Assembly (NCBI GenBank): GCA_023653785.1
Contig: JAMKCH010058009.1
Span: forward strand, 62,001-126,000
Length of the DNA stretch: 64,000 bases
Reading direction: 5' to 3'
DNA from: Ophioderma brevispina
Taxonomy: Eukaryota > Echinodermata > Ophiuroidea > Amphilepidida > Ophiodermatidae
Under the pieces are notes generated by a model. That model was not told the origin of the DNA. It saw nothing but the letters and a program-made list of their open reading frames with translations, and searched no databases. The translations under genes were made by a program, and so were the position numbers. Below, piece by piece: positions 22,000-34,417 of the stretch. Position 1 is the stretch's first letter, and each line of letters begins with the position of its first letter.

Positions 22000-24900
22000 T
22001 TTTTTTTATTTTTTTTAATTACGGTACAAATTCATCACTTTCACAAAGGATCAATACATGCACATTATCATTACAATAATACAGTAATACCAATATTTGA
22101 CATGAGCTGAAATCTTCATCTCTGCGGGTCAATATACTATAAATCAGAGAATATAAACTCTTTTTTTTACAAAAATAAAACGTCAACACCACACACACAC
22201 ACAAAGAACAAAGACAAACAAGGAAACATATCAAACAGAAAACAAAAACAGTTTATCACAATTTTAAGCAGGAACAGGAGAAAAAACCTCTTATAAACTA
22301 CCCTTACTAAATGTTCACACATCACTCAATATTTTTTCCAAACTTGCCACTTACTTGTATGGCTTGAAATTTAAATTGGTTTAAGAAATATACTGTTCCA
22401 GTTTTAAAAAAGGTTCAATTTCATTTCTCAAAGTCAGTGAAAAGAAAGATTTTTATTTTGGCATCTCTTTCGTATAGATATAGAAGTTTGTTATCAAAAT
22501 GATAAATTTGAGACGATACTTTTGTGCAGTGACCATCCAAATATATTGAATTTGCCTTACGTTGACGGGAATACCACGTTGCTTAGATCCCAGTTTTTAT
22601 GTTTTCTAACCATAACTGTTTTAACTGATATTTTTGCACTCTCATGTCAGAAAGCTGGTTCGATTGGTTTTTTCTGATTTTTCACTGCAGAAAGTACATA
22701 AATCATTATTTCTTCTACCAATTAGATGCTAGAGTTTTTGGTTTAAGTATTCTAATCTGTAATTCCTGTACTGAAACCATCGTAGTTTTACATCTAGAGT
22801 GCATTAAAGATACCAGCATACATTTTCCAAGTTGGCGTCGGAAAACGTACCTTCATTTTGTTTTCCATTTTTGTTTTCGATTTCGGATTTTGAATTTACA
22901 AGTAGTACACAGACGCTGCACCTGTTTTAATCCTTCAAAATAAGGCTCATCATGAAAAGGATACATGTTTACACCCTGTCATTATAGGACTATTTTTGTT
23001 AATTATCTTTTTAAATTCTGTGTATCACACAAAGTAGACCATTATTTGAGGAAATTTATTTCAAACCTCCTTTTGTTCAATTTCATTAACAAGATAGTAA
23101 AACGTTTCGTCATGTTTGACCAATCCAAATATAGTTATTCCTGCCTCTCTGCACCATGGTCAGAGATTTATTTCCTTACCCACCAATTTTTCAATATTTC
23201 ATTGTTTCCACATCATACTCTGAAGGACATCATCAGGTTTTCTGGGAGAGGTTTACTTTTTGATTTTTGACCAGAAAAAAGTACTTCTTTCCAAATGTAC
23301 TAATGTGATTTTCTTGACAAATGTAAAGTAAAATTTACTCCCATTTTCCAATTCGGATATATCCGGATCTCATTTAACTTATTACAAGAGTAACATAGCT
23401 TTTCATCTAGGTTCCTCTTAAAACACTCTTATTCCATGTCATTTAAGACTTAGAAAAATAGTCACTTTTACTAGTCTTAACGCTTCGGAGTAATACCTAT
23501 GACAGTTGATCCCTGCTGAGTTTGTCACTTGTTTCCTTTCCAAAATAAAGTTAATATATTGTTGGGTTTTGTAAGTCCCTTTTCATTATCTTTTCTGAGG
23601 GATTAGGAATAGATAAAACAGGTTGGTTTAAACTTTGGAAGAAGTAGTGATTTCCACAATTGTACTCCGCCCACAAACTTCAACTTTCTTTTTGACCAGT
23701 GCTGCATTACCTTTGATACTGATTCCATCACTTTATTAGTAATTTAATATCCACCGTTTCCTCTAGAATTGTTTGAAAAAGCACGCCCATACTACAAATG
23801 CCCATTCCCTCAACCCAATTGGATTCTTATTTGTTGCACAATACTCTTGCTTCTTCTTACAATATGACACAATGTAAACACAGGGGTTTTTTCTTCATTT
23901 ACTTTAACCAGATAGACGTTCGAACAAATCCAACGTTTTCAATGTCTGAATTGTGCTCTCCCTACTACCATTTAAATAACTGTTGAATCGTCGGCATATT
24001 GCGTTATTTTACTCAACTTGTCAAATCTAATCCGCCACTTTTTTTGTTTTTCTTATCAAACAGGCTAGAACCTCCGCACAGATCAGATATATGGCGACAG
24101 GGGGTCTCCCTGTCTACAACCTCTCCCTAATTCAAAGCGAGGAGAGGCGGTTGACCATTTTATCAAACGGTAGCTTCACATTTAATATAAAAAATCGTAA
24201 TCCACTTTTGGAAGAAGGTCCAAAGGTTATGAAATCTAAGGTTTTAAATATAAATCTTATGAGAAGCCCCCCCCCCCCAAAAGAGCCCCGCTCCGCCCCC
24301 CCCCCCCCCCCCCACCATCCCCCCCCCCCCCCGAATCGAACGCCCTTTTCAAAATCAATTAAAAGAAGTCATTCCTGTTTTTATCAGTTTAGTAGTACAG
24401 GATTAAATCATCGCACCGTATATATTTTCCTCCAATGTACCTTCCCTTAAGAAACCTTTTTGATCGTCATTGATTAAACTTGAAGAACTGTTTTCATTCT
24501 CTCTACAATGCGGATTTGCTATTTATATGATATATTTAGTAATAATGGACGCCAATTTTTGAGAAATTGCCTGGGTTTATTCCTTTTGTAAGAAGTTTTA
24601 TACCCAACCTCTATGTCACAGATAATTCCTCCCTTATCGTCCGATAATCAAGATCGTAGAACAGGAATGGACCAAGATCCGAAAAGAATTTCCAAAATTC
24701 TGTTGAACCATCGGAATCCCGACTTTTATGTTTTGCGATTTCTTTAATGCCTTTAATATTTCTTCGTAAGTCAGTGGACACTCTAACTTTGTAATTGATC
24801 CTTGCGTTATTTGGCATGGTTTCTGAATCTTAGCAATTTTGATCAACCCTCTAACTTGTTTCTTTGTCATTCTATAAATGATGATAATTTGTTGAGTTTC

Positions 24901-26000
24901 TTCCAAATTTGGTTTGGATCCGTAATTTTTTCACCAGTGAATTTTTCTAATTGTGTATGGTTTTTATTTATACAATTTCTTTTTTCCAATTTAAAAATAC
25001 CTTGAGGTTTCTCTCCATGTTCACCCACCTTGACCTAATCTAATCATTACGCCTTCACTTTTCACGTCGTCGAATTTCCTCTCATTCTGTTTTTTTACGA
25101 TCTATATTCGCTAAAATATCGGCACCATCGTCTGATGATGCTAGCTCTTTTCAACCTTTCCAAATCTTTTCAATATTTTTTTCTCTCATCTGATTTCTTT
25201 TTTTCTTTCTGCTGCATATTTAATTGTTTCTCCTCTTATCACCATTAGTAAAACCTCTAGAAAAAGTTGATAATTTATTGAGACCTCTATTTCATGGAGG
25301 AATCTGTCATTATCCAAGTTATGTTGTTTTTGCTGCGTACTGTTTTTTAATATCTTAATTTTTTTCTTTAATTATTTTCATAAGTATATCTTTTATAGTG
25401 TGGTGTTAAATTTTCCAAAACCCTTTACCTCGTATTAACAGGAGAGTAACCCTAACCCTAACTAAGACTCATTAAAGAATGTCTTTCGATAACCTGGGGC
25501 TATTTTGGATCAGCGAATATTTTGTAGCTCGTGTGCGATAGGAGAAATCTACAATCTCGATTGTTTTACGATTAGGCTGACGCCAGGTAATTCTTTTCAC
25601 ATTTGCAATTTTGCACTCGCCATGGTCTATTATATCGAGTTTTTTCGCACATGTCTAAAACTTGCTCTCTAGCTTTTGGATTATTAATTCCGGATAAATT
25701 TGAAGTAATCTAATTCTGGATTTTGTATAAATTCCAAGCACCATCATAAAATACAGTGGCATTGTCGATTTCTTCGATTATCCCCCATTAAATTACATAG
25801 AAGTGTGGTGTCCCTCATTCGGAGACCATACTAAAGAACTAAGTGTAACACGAATATCATTTATTGAAATATCGAGTACAACAACCCGAATTGCCATCTT
25901 CACCTCTGTTTTACAGAACTGGACTTATAATCTCAGGTATTCTCAAAAATGGCAACGCCCGTTTTTTGAAGCAAATAACTAAAAAAGGCGTCGCCACCCC
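22000..26000 (-). mobile_element. Degenerate L1/Tx1-like LINE
   Basis: On the minus strand, endonuclease and reverse transcriptase motifs follow in order from high to low coordinates. An ITWRQPNRKT endonuclease motif lies at about 25545-25592. LTYEEILKALKKSQN and SRDSDGSTEFWKFF pieces lie at about 24680-24790, KRNKPRQFLKNWRP at about 24546-24587, the palm motif A region (IDFEK and AFDS, one base out of frame) at about 24331-24357, RGCRQGDPLSPY at about 24089-24126 and YADDST at 23981-23998. The 3' side ends in an A-rich tail on this strand near 22000-22020. Motif spacing and wording fit the L1/Tx1 group better than CR1. Many stops and frameshifts make it inactive. The 5' end and any ORF1 are not resolved. 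Confidence 0.85.
24266..24333. repeat. C-rich homopolymer tracts inside the LINE
   Basis: Three C-runs (about 10, 18 and 15 bases) separated by short mixed stretches interrupt the LINE directly next to its reverse transcriptase motif A. Confidence 0.85.
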
Positions 26001-28864
26001 ATTCAGCTTTGACCATTAATTCACATTCTTACTAAAATGTACATCGTAAAGCATAATATAATGTCTTTTAGTACGAAGGTAATGTAAAACATCCCTTCTC
26101 TTTTTGTTATGTCATTTAAACCTCGACCATTCATAAAACGATTTTTTCCGTCAGTTACCATACATTCTTTGTAATGGTTTTTATACCGAGTACTTTTTGT
26201 TGAGAACCTTGTTGACAGCTTCATCGTTAGCCTAAAGAGGTTATTCCTTTTTTCTTTCTCCTTGTTCCCTTTTTTCCGGACAAGTTTGGAAGACAATAAC
26301 ATATTTACAGAAACCTGTTTTCTCAACCTCTTTTTTACAGATTTTATCAATAGCACAAATGATTAAAACAGGTGAATAAATAGACAATACAAAACAAGTA
26401 CTAGCAACCCATCCTTACCCCCACTATGTAACCTACAAAACAAAAATAGAAATAGCTTGTTAGCAAAACCGTTTTGGTCACAAAAAATCTATGAAATAAC
26501 AAAAGCAATAAAAATCACAAAATAGAGCGCCAAATCATGAATGCAAACCAGAACATTTTTTTTTTCAATTGTAGAAGTGAATGGATTTTAATGACGATGA
26601 ACTCGTTTTTAGGTGTATTAAAGTTGCAACGATAGCGTTCAGTGCATCCATATTTTCTGTATATGCAGTGATTTACATATGGATTAAGACGCTCAATAGA
26701 TTGCCTCTACCTTTTATTTGGTTACGAAATAACTTAACATGAAACACCAGGTATTTGTGTATGCTTTACACCTCAAATAAAAACAAATGGTATTGATATC
26801 GTATTGCTTCCATACAAATTGAAATTTCACAATTATTGTACCAAAAAAAGTTTTCTCATCTATCCTTACAGATGGGGATATTTTTTTGATATAAAGCTTT
26901 ACAACCATGCCAAAATCAGATTTTCACATTTTTTTGGGACACCTATTTTTTAAATCTCTTCGCTGTGCAACCCTTAGGGAGGTGTTTTCGTATCCACAAT
27001 CTCGCCTCCCCTCTCCCCCCAAAAAATTACCTAAAAAAGTTTGAGATTTTGAATATCACCCTGAACCGCCAGCCCTAGAAATCTGTCTTATTTTTTGTCG
27101 TAGCCTCAGAAATTCTCATTTGTATCTGCGTAAACGGACACGAATTCCCACAGTGGGTTATGGGTCATGAAACCAGCAACCGCTCACAACACAAAACCAC
27201 AAGATCGCGATCAACTCAATCCTAGAAAAGCTTTTTCTTCCAATATACCAATGAACAATGAAGAAAAGTAGGTGCTGGAGTCACGAAATGCACCTATACT
27301 ATAAAGTGTGCACGTCATTTTGTAAACTTTTTATTCATTTGAATATGGGCCATTTTTAATAATATTTGAGCAGCTGCTGGAGGACTCATTTCACTATAGT
27401 GTTTCAAAAATATATATTTTTTTCGGGGGGTGGGCAAGGTTTAAATTACTAGGTCATTTTACATAGAAAAACACTGTATAGGTCAGCAACCAAATTCACA
27501 AACGACCTTTTCATAGGCCACAGCAATCATTACAATGAATTTTGCACTAGCCTGTCTAATTTCTTGGAGTTTTCAATCAACAACAATTAAATCATGTCTT
27601 TATACGTTTGCCAAGGACAATTTTCTGTTTCCTTTGTCTTTGTATTCTAAGATCACTCTTGTCTGGATAACCTTAATACGGTAGATTTTCCTCTCTCTTA
27701 GCCTTTTTGCTACTAACCGCAATTTTCACCTCTGCACACGCTTCATTCTGGTGGTCTGTCTGTGTACACCATAAGGGGGTGTTTCTTGTCCTAATTGAAG
27801 CCACTTGTTTTCGGGCAAAGATCTAAAACCACGGTCTGTCATACAGCGAGCGGACTATAATGGGATCTGGAGTTTGCTGCTCCCCAATTCTGTTTCACGA
27901 GGAAGCGAGGGGCGTTTACTATAATACTTCGCTGTGCTTCCTTCTCTCTTAAACCACAATCATGTTGAAAAACCCCTACCACCGCATACGTTCTCCATTG
28001 ATTGTGGGACTCCGTATAAACAAAAAAAAAAAGAATAACCGATCAATTTTTCTGTCATGTATTCACCGTGAGTGTTCGGGTATGATTTAGTATGCTGCCA
28101 CACTTCCAAATTCGGCACCTTTAAACATCTGTTTATTCCGTTTAACGTTGCCGAATTCGTAGCCTGTGGCAGATACTAAATTCTTTTCCGGCGTTTCATG
28201 TGCTTTTCTTGGCACTCTGGACAACACTATTTCCCATTGGAATCAATCCTCTTGGAATTGCATCAATTCCTATGTAACTCGCTTGCTCCACACCTAGTTC
28301 ATGATTGTAACCTCAGTTCTGACGTTACTTTTATCACTGGACATTATGTATCTTCTGACCGGGTTGTTAAAGTTAATAACAGAAGTGAATGTACAAAGCA
28401 CCCGATCATGCTCAGCAGGACTAGCTCCACACCGGGATTCTATGTGCCAGTTTTTGTTGTTCTGGTACTCGTTCCGATACTTAGTTACCTTTAATGCCAT
28501 TCTCCATCGTTTATCATGATCGTTTCATACGTACATTAATCTCCTTTAGTTCAGAATTGTCACACTTCCTGCATCTCCTTGCCGCCTCGGGAATCGTCGT
28601 GCTTTTGTTGAATTTCGCCGCGTCCTGAAGTCGCCATTTTGTCCTTGTCACATTTTCGAAGTGGTGCAAGGTGATTCAATAGCGTATTTCACTTCCAACA
28701 GGTTTTTGCCCTTCCTGTAGATTTTGTTTCTTCCGTAACACTATCTCAAATTAATAAGCATCGTCATATTTTAGTATTCTGTTCGCCCAGTCATGATTAA
28801 AAGTAAATATCTCGGCCCTTAACAAGAGCTCTCATTAGAAGCGTCCGCCATGGTGGTGTCGGTT
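26001..28864. other. Unassigned; possible LINE 5' region and a dispersed repeat
   Basis: A lysine-rich minus-strand open frame (26021-26356, 111 codons) and overlapping open frames on both strands at 28198-28519 have no domain I recognise. They could be remnants of the 5' part of the neighbouring LINE, but I cannot show it. Positions about 26805-26975 are similar to 41670-41812 (TTTCACAATT-TTGTACCAAA, GATGGGGATATTTTT, GGGACACCT). Confidence 0.35.
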
Positions 28865-28983
28865 GCCAGTTTTCCTGCTTTTTTCCCTTCTTCTCGTCCC
28901 CATTTTTTCGCTTCTGCGTCCCCCCTTTTTAGTTGTCCGGAGAGCAGTCTATCCCCCTTCTCCCCGCTGGTTACGCCAACTGC
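28865..28983 (+). repeat. hAT-like element end, second copy
   Basis: Related to 19140-19261: both contain TTAGTTGTCCGG, then GCAGTCT, then a C-rich run and GCTGGTTACGCCA-CTG. Only this terminal half is seen, so it is a fragment or its left end has diverged. Confidence 0.55.
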
Positions 28984-29274
28984 TTACAAACCACAAAATG
29001 TGAAAAATAGTTGCGGCCAGAATTGCTCAAATCATTTAACCGTTAGTGTTCTCTCAGCTTCAAAAAGGTAAAGGATGGGTCCAAATCTTCATGGGTATAT
29101 TTTCGGCGTATTGGTTCAAACACCCGGTCGCACATCCCTACACAAACCAAAAGTGAGACATCCCCCGGGTCTCGGATTAGTGGAGCGGTTTGGACTGCAA
29201 ACTTGTCGACAACCCCTCCCCTCGGTACAACAAAACGCAGCCACTTCTATTCGAAAGATAGTAATAAATAATTT

Positions 29275-29732
29275 AAAAAAAATGATGGTTGTGGTCAAAA
29301 ACTTTGGTGGCAGGGGTGTTTTTTGGGTCAAAAAATCACGTTTTTGAGCTAAAAACTTAAGAATATCAAGATTTATTAATTTCTTAGCAAAACAAATTTT
29401 AATCATCATGCGATACTATCAATCTCTGACATTTATATTATAGATTTCTGTTTTATACAATATATAAAGGTTCTAGAATTTTAGCCCCCAAATCACCTTT
29501 TTTCCTAAAAAAACATCCTTTTTATCACGTGTCACCACAACGAGTATTACCTGAACCCTTTATGTAATGTATAAAACCTATATCAATAACAAAAGGATAC
29601 CATAAAAATAAGATTGTAATATTTTTACCTTAAAAAAATAATAATTTCGCTTAACTTGCAGCCCAAATTTCATTTTCGGCATAGAAATCATCCCTGCAAC
29701 CAAATATTTCAACCACAACCATCATTTTCTTA
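29275..29732. repeat. Weak inverted-repeat element
   Basis: AAAATGATGGTTGTGGTCAAA near 29279 faces its near-complement TTCAACCACAACCATCATTTT at about 29708-29728. Further loose complementarity lies inside (GGGTGTTTTTTGGGTC against CTAAAAAAACATCC). No coding region was found. Confidence 0.4.
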
Positions 29733-29852
29733 AATCTTATATATTTATCCTTCAAAAAAGGTGGTTGTGTATTGTTGTACGGTGGGGAGGGGTAACTCGA
29801 AAACTAGAGCACTTTTCAAGGCTCGGCCGCTCCGCTAGATATAGGTTACCAT

Positions 29853-30216
29853 CACTGATCTCTATACAATGGATTGGAAACCTGGGCTTCGTAATTGAAG
29901 CCCTGATGGCCATATTGGTCATCCAAAAAGAGCCCAAGCAGGTGGTTAAGAGCCGGTCATTTATACAAAATTGTTCCCATTGAAATGTGGATAAGCGACA
30001 TAACAGACTACAGAATCAAGCCAATTCAGTGAGCTCATTGTATTTGCGCGATATGGGATGGCATGTCTCTAAAACGTGCACCCGGGATACAACTTCTGTT
30101 AAACAGGTGTCTCTGGAATGGTATTGTGTTCGGTAGACCAAGATGCCCGCCCGTTGCTCCATTCATCTAATATACAATTACTGTTGTGTAGCCAATCCAT
30201 TGTATAGAGATCAGTG
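29853..30216. repeat. 25-bp perfect inverted repeat, dispersed motif
   Basis: CACTGATCTCTATACAATGG and five more bases at 29853-29877 recur exactly inverted at 30192-30216. The same motif, diverged, occurs at 14018, 16150 (inverted), 17450 (inverted) and 31070 (inverted). It behaves like a shared terminal or internal box of a repeat family. Confidence 0.75.
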
Positions 30217-30592
30217 GTTACCATTCATTCGTTTCTGGTCTCATTATAGGGTCACCGCCGGAAGCAATAATTTTTTTAGGATAACCCACCCCGGTATACC
30301 ACATACACTGATGTTGATTCTAACTTCTCCTACTCGAAAAACATTGAGAATGATTAAGAAAGGTTTCACGAGGACTCGAACCAGCAACCTTTCTATCTAC
30401 AATCTTCATCTAATACGCAATATGCAAACCTATCTGACAGAGAAGCGTTGTTTTGTGATACTTGAATCAATAGTCTCTTACACACTACTGCTTACTACAA
30501 CTATATGATAACAACCAATCGACCATGAACGTTGCCGTTGACTACGAGGTTATTTCATATGTACTTACTTCATATAATACAACGTGTATCAA

Positions 30593-30620
<28 letters not shown>
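30168..30620 (+). repeat. 430-bp duplicated segment, copy 1, ending in A27
   Basis: Nearly identical to 31022-31451; I see only single-base indels, such as one in an A/T run near 30270. This copy ends in 27 A residues (30594-30620). On the minus strand it contains GGTTCGAGTCC, an exact RNA polymerase III B-box, but flanking bases do not fold into a convincing tRNA arm. Short open frames inside it are copied in both units and are not persuasive genes. Confidence 0.85.
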
Positions 30621-30623
<3 letters not shown>

Positions 30624-31021
30624 AATATGTGGTCCGATTCACCTGGTTCATGAATGAACGGATAATCTGGTCTTTCATGTTGACATCATTTTTACATAGA
30701 GAGTGCAAAGACTTTTATGTTCCTTTGTATCCAAATCACGAGCGCTCAGAAGTCTTTAACATTCAATTCACCTGTTACATTGAATACCACTAAAGCAAAT
30801 ACGATTAGTCAGAATGTTTTGAGAGTTAATGTTAGCTAAAATGCGCTTACGTTGGCTTGAATGCTTTCATTAACCATAGAATTGATTTTCTCTGGTATGG
30901 AATTCCATGTTTCAATAGATTTTGCGTGGAATTTTAATTTCTACCCACTGCACATGCCCCTCATTCAATGCCCATACCTTCAGAAAAGTACTAGAGGTGA
31001 CACGATGGGTTGAATCTACTA

Positions 31022-31451
31022 TAATATACAATTACTGTTGTGTAGCCAATCCATTGTATAGAGATCAGTGGTTACCATTCATTCGTTTCTGGTCTCATTA
31101 TAGGGTCACCGCCGGAAGCAATATTTTTTTAGGATAACCCACCCCGGTATACCACATACACTGATGTTGATTCTAACTTCTCCTACTCGAAAAACATTGA
31201 GAATGATTAAGAAAGGTTTCACGAGGACTCGAACCAGCAACCTTTCTATCTACAATCTTCATCTAATACGCAATATGCAAACCTATCTGACAGAGAAGCG
31301 TTGTTTTGTGATACTTGAATCAATAGTCTCTTACACACTACTGCTTACTACAACTATATGATAACAACCAATCGACCATGAACGTTGCCGTTGACTACGA
31401 GGTTATTTCATATGTACTTACTTCATATAATACAACGTGTATCAATAAAAA
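31022..31451 (+). repeat. 430-bp duplicated segment, copy 2
   Basis: Direct-repeat partner of 30168-30598, about 854 bp further on. It stops after five A residues where copy 1 has a long A-run. The flanks of the two copies differ, so the duplication boundaries are sharp. Confidence 0.85.
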
Positions 31452-31676
31452 CGCAGGGTTTTAAAAGCGATTTTTTTGCGGAGACAATAATGCAACTATT
31501 GTGTCTATTTTGATAGGAGCTATTGTGATTAGATTATCCATAACCTTATCTTTGACAAGATATTTGTTTGGTGTAATTTGGATTTTTGGTTCAAAATTTA
31601 TGACAAGTTTTAAGAAGCCTTTCTGATTCGGGTTGGTCCGATTCAATGACCTAAAAAGAGACACATATTCTTTTTC

Positions 31677-31855
31677 CCTGGAGACACTGGGACATTTGAA
31701 AAATAGTGCGCCCTCTAGATTTTTAAAAAAATGGCATGGTTATAAAGTTTGTAGTTTGTATAATATACATTAGCCCTCACCTGAAATTATTAAGCCCAAA
31801 TCAGCGCGCTTATATGGGTAAATTAACAGAACGATTCTATAATTAAGGGTACTTG
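31677..31855 (+). repeat. Dispersed repeat shared with 41.3 kb
   Basis: Shares GACACTGG-ACATTTGAAAA, ATAGTGCGCCCTC-AGAT, AGCCCTCACC-GAAAT and CAGAACGATT-TATAATT with 41322-41480. No coding region. Confidence 0.7.
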
Positions 31856-32918
31856 TTCCGATTTTTGTCCATCGTGTTTTCTACTTTATATGACATCCTG
31901 ACACTTGGAACTGGAATGTCTAATAATTGAAACTAACCTTTTCAATATCAGAACTGGACTTTGTCGCCGAAACAAAAGAAACCATAAACAAAAGAAAGTG
32001 CTTGGAGAATGTGTATTGTCTAAAGACAGCTATAACACGGATAAAATGAAAAAGTAATTTTCAATCGGCCATAACTCGATCAATATGTGTCCTTTTGGAC
32101 AGATGTTTTCGGTGTCGGAAACGTAACGCAATGCACTTTTCAGATGTGTATTACTTTGTATGATTTACTTTTTTTTCTTCGTGAAATAGAGGACGCGTTG
32201 AGGGCTCTTTCTCTCTCTTTTTTTTTTTGAGAGAGAGAGACACCCGGTTGGTCGCCGCCGAAAGTGGTCTAGCGGGCAGATCTTATAGCGTTTACAAGCT
32301 TTTACAAAGGTGACGCACCCCTGGAAAGGACATTTTCCTACAACAATTATCTAAAATCATAAAAATCAGTTCTAAGCGTGTTCTAACGGCTGGTATGTGC
32401 ACATTTTCTTGAAAATGAATTAAATGTCATCTCCTTTTTTACTCTGAATATCAGTGACCAACGGATGTACACCACATTTCATTGACTCAATGGCGCTATT
32501 GATAAGTAAATCCGCCGTTATGCATAGGACAACGGACTTCAGATTCTCTGGAACTGCCGAGCCAATGTTATTTTCCATGACGTTGAAATGCTCTCAGATG
32601 TTATCGCCATACGATTTAGATTGAGCTACAGCCCCGTTCACGAATAAAATAAAACTAGAGCTGCTGTGAGAGCACGGTGATCCTAGCAGTTTTAATTTAG
32701 TGGGTAGACGGGGGTCTCGTGCACCCCCCTGAAATCAATTTCTATTCAATGTCTCTATTCTTAGAAAAAATGCCTACGATTTATAGCTATGTTAAAAAAA
32801 TTAAACAAAATGTCCCACGTGCCATTTTTAGGTAAATTTATGCAAATTATGAGCGGTATTACAGAAAAATATAGTTTTCACCGTATCTAAACAAAAAGAA
32901 ACAAAAATTGTTCTTCTA
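31856..32918. other. No recognised gene; one CT/GA hairpin
   Basis: A simple hairpin of CTCTCTCTT...GAGAGAGAG occupies about 32204-32241. Nothing else recognised. Confidence 0.4.
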
Positions 32919-33255
32919 CAGGGTGAGTCAAAAAACTTGACCCTGATTGTATTCGCCATTTTTAATTTTGAGGCAATATATATCTAACATATTTGGTATC
33001 AACTGAAAGCTTAGTCCATTATCTTTAATTTGCCGCAAAGATCATTCACATCGGTTGCGTATAGACCGAGCTACAGTCGTTTGAATCAAGTAGTCTGTTT
33101 TGCGCTTTGTCCACGGATTCACATTCAAATGGTGGCGTTCAGAGAAGCAAATCAGTGTCCACAAGAAAATCGGACTATTTATTGAGTGCAGAATAAATGT
33201 GGCGCTATTTAACCCCACAAAATTCAGTCACAATTTACCATCAATGTCCTCTTAA

Positions 33256-33863
33256 AGTCTTACTCAGAGATTTTTGAAATATAAATTTTTGTGTATTTAT
33301 TCTTCTTCTTCTTATCGTGTCCAAACACTGTGGTTCTCAAATATGATCCAGCCAGAGATAGGTACAACGTCTGGCTGCTTCACTGAATTCCGCAAGGTCC
33401 TTGTTTGTGCATTGTTGCTCCAGCAGTGGGCAGACCAAGAGGTGTTCCATTGTCTGTGGTGCTGTTCCACAACCCCAGGTAGTATCCTGATCTGCTTCCA
33501 GATAGCCCCACTTCTGCAAGGAAACCTTAGATCGGCCAGTTGTGTATTTATTGAAAATAGTCAACTAGAACTAAAGATAGTCACCTAAAATGCCCAATTC
33601 CAAAGTTTGAGGTGTATCGGATTTTTCGTTTGCATGTAGTAAACATTTATGTGTAGTATACAGTGCCATAGGATACTGTGTATAACTAAATGTCCGGATC
33701 CGGAAATATATAACAAAGTTGCGATTTTCTATATGAAGGACTTCGATTTGAGCTTAGCTATTTCACACAGTGTTTAGTATATGGACAAGCATTATGTATA
33801 TGCAAAAACACAATTTGTTTGAAAATTGAGGGCGCCCTCCTCGGGAAATCTCTGAGTCAGCCT
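33256..33863. mobile_element. TTAA-flanked MITE nested in the mariner-like copy
   Basis: Termini AGTCTTACTCAGAGATTT and, inverted, AGGCTGACTCAGAGATTT (16 of 18 identical) are bordered by TTAA on both sides (33252-33255 and 33864-33867). TTAA duplications are the rule for piggyBac, although these termini do not start with the usual CCC. The uninterrupted mariner-like copy at 59.25 kb lacks this block at the same place (CCCTCTTACCG near 59585), which confirms it as an insertion. A related fragment lies at 18372. Confidence 0.85.
33302..33539 (-). mobile_element. 5'-truncated LINE insertion with 13-bp target duplication
   Basis: The minus strand encodes the end of a LINE reverse transcriptase protein with a zinc-knuckle-like C-GTAPQTMEH-LLV-C motif (around 33445-33490) and ends in an AAG microsatellite tail (33302-33312). 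The 13-mer TTGTGTATTTATT flanks it exactly (33289-33301 and 33540-33552). The host element's sequence resumes after the second copy. This is the innermost layer of the nest. Confidence 0.88.
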
Positions 33864-34417
33864 TTAACATTTCTACATCCCATCACACATAAAAAATCAT
33901 TTGAAAAATAAATTAACTTGATACATGTAGCAGTTTCTGGAGGAGTTGAATGAATCATACCATATGAAGGAACAGACATCGGTGACAACCCTTTGAGGTT
34001 TAACGTATTGTCTATACATATGCCACATCTTTAAAAAGTGTTTCTTATAAAACTTACCATTTTCACTGGCTTTTACACCTTTAAGATACCACTCTATTTG
34101 ACATAAACAGACATACCCGTATCATTTTGAGGAGTCACTTGCTTAGTTAACCGCCGTGCATTCAAATGGGAATCCGTGGATAGGGGTAAAAGCTGACTAC
34201 TTGATTCAAATGAATGTAGCTCGGCCTATACTTATCCGATTGGAATTATCTTTGCAGCAAATTAAAGATAATGAAATAAGCTTTCCAATGATATCACATA
34301 TGTTTAATAGATATATGTTATTTACAAATTTAAAATGGCGGACACAATCAGGGTCAATTTTTTTTTTACTCACCCTGTAGAGCCATTATGACCTGCTTGC
34401 CATGCATATTTGTATTG

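Larger units (their letters stand above)
32919..34377. mobile_element. Mariner-like MITE (copy 1) interrupted by a nested element
   Basis: Left end CAGGGTGAGTCAAAAAACTT and right end, inverted, CAGGGTGAGTAAAAAAAAAA, each bordered by TA (32917-32918 and 34378-34379). TA duplication with CAGGGTG termini is characteristic of Tc1/mariner elements. Without the inner insertion it is about 845 bp and aligns along its length with the copy at 59254-60122. No transposase is encoded. Confidence 0.88.

Noticed and set aside
25446..25465. CCCTAACCCTAAC, telomere-like
   Set aside because: Only two units inside a LINE; too short for an interstitial telomere array.
28198..28519. Overlapping open frames on both strands (up to 98 codons)
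   Set aside because: Neither strand shows a recognisable domain; possibly old LINE or repeat coding sequence, not assignable.
30365..30440. Functional tRNA gene suggested by the exact B-box GGTTCGAGTCC
   Set aside because: Flanking bases do not form the T-arm or acceptor stem, no A-box at the right distance, and the sequence is part of a duplicated repeat.
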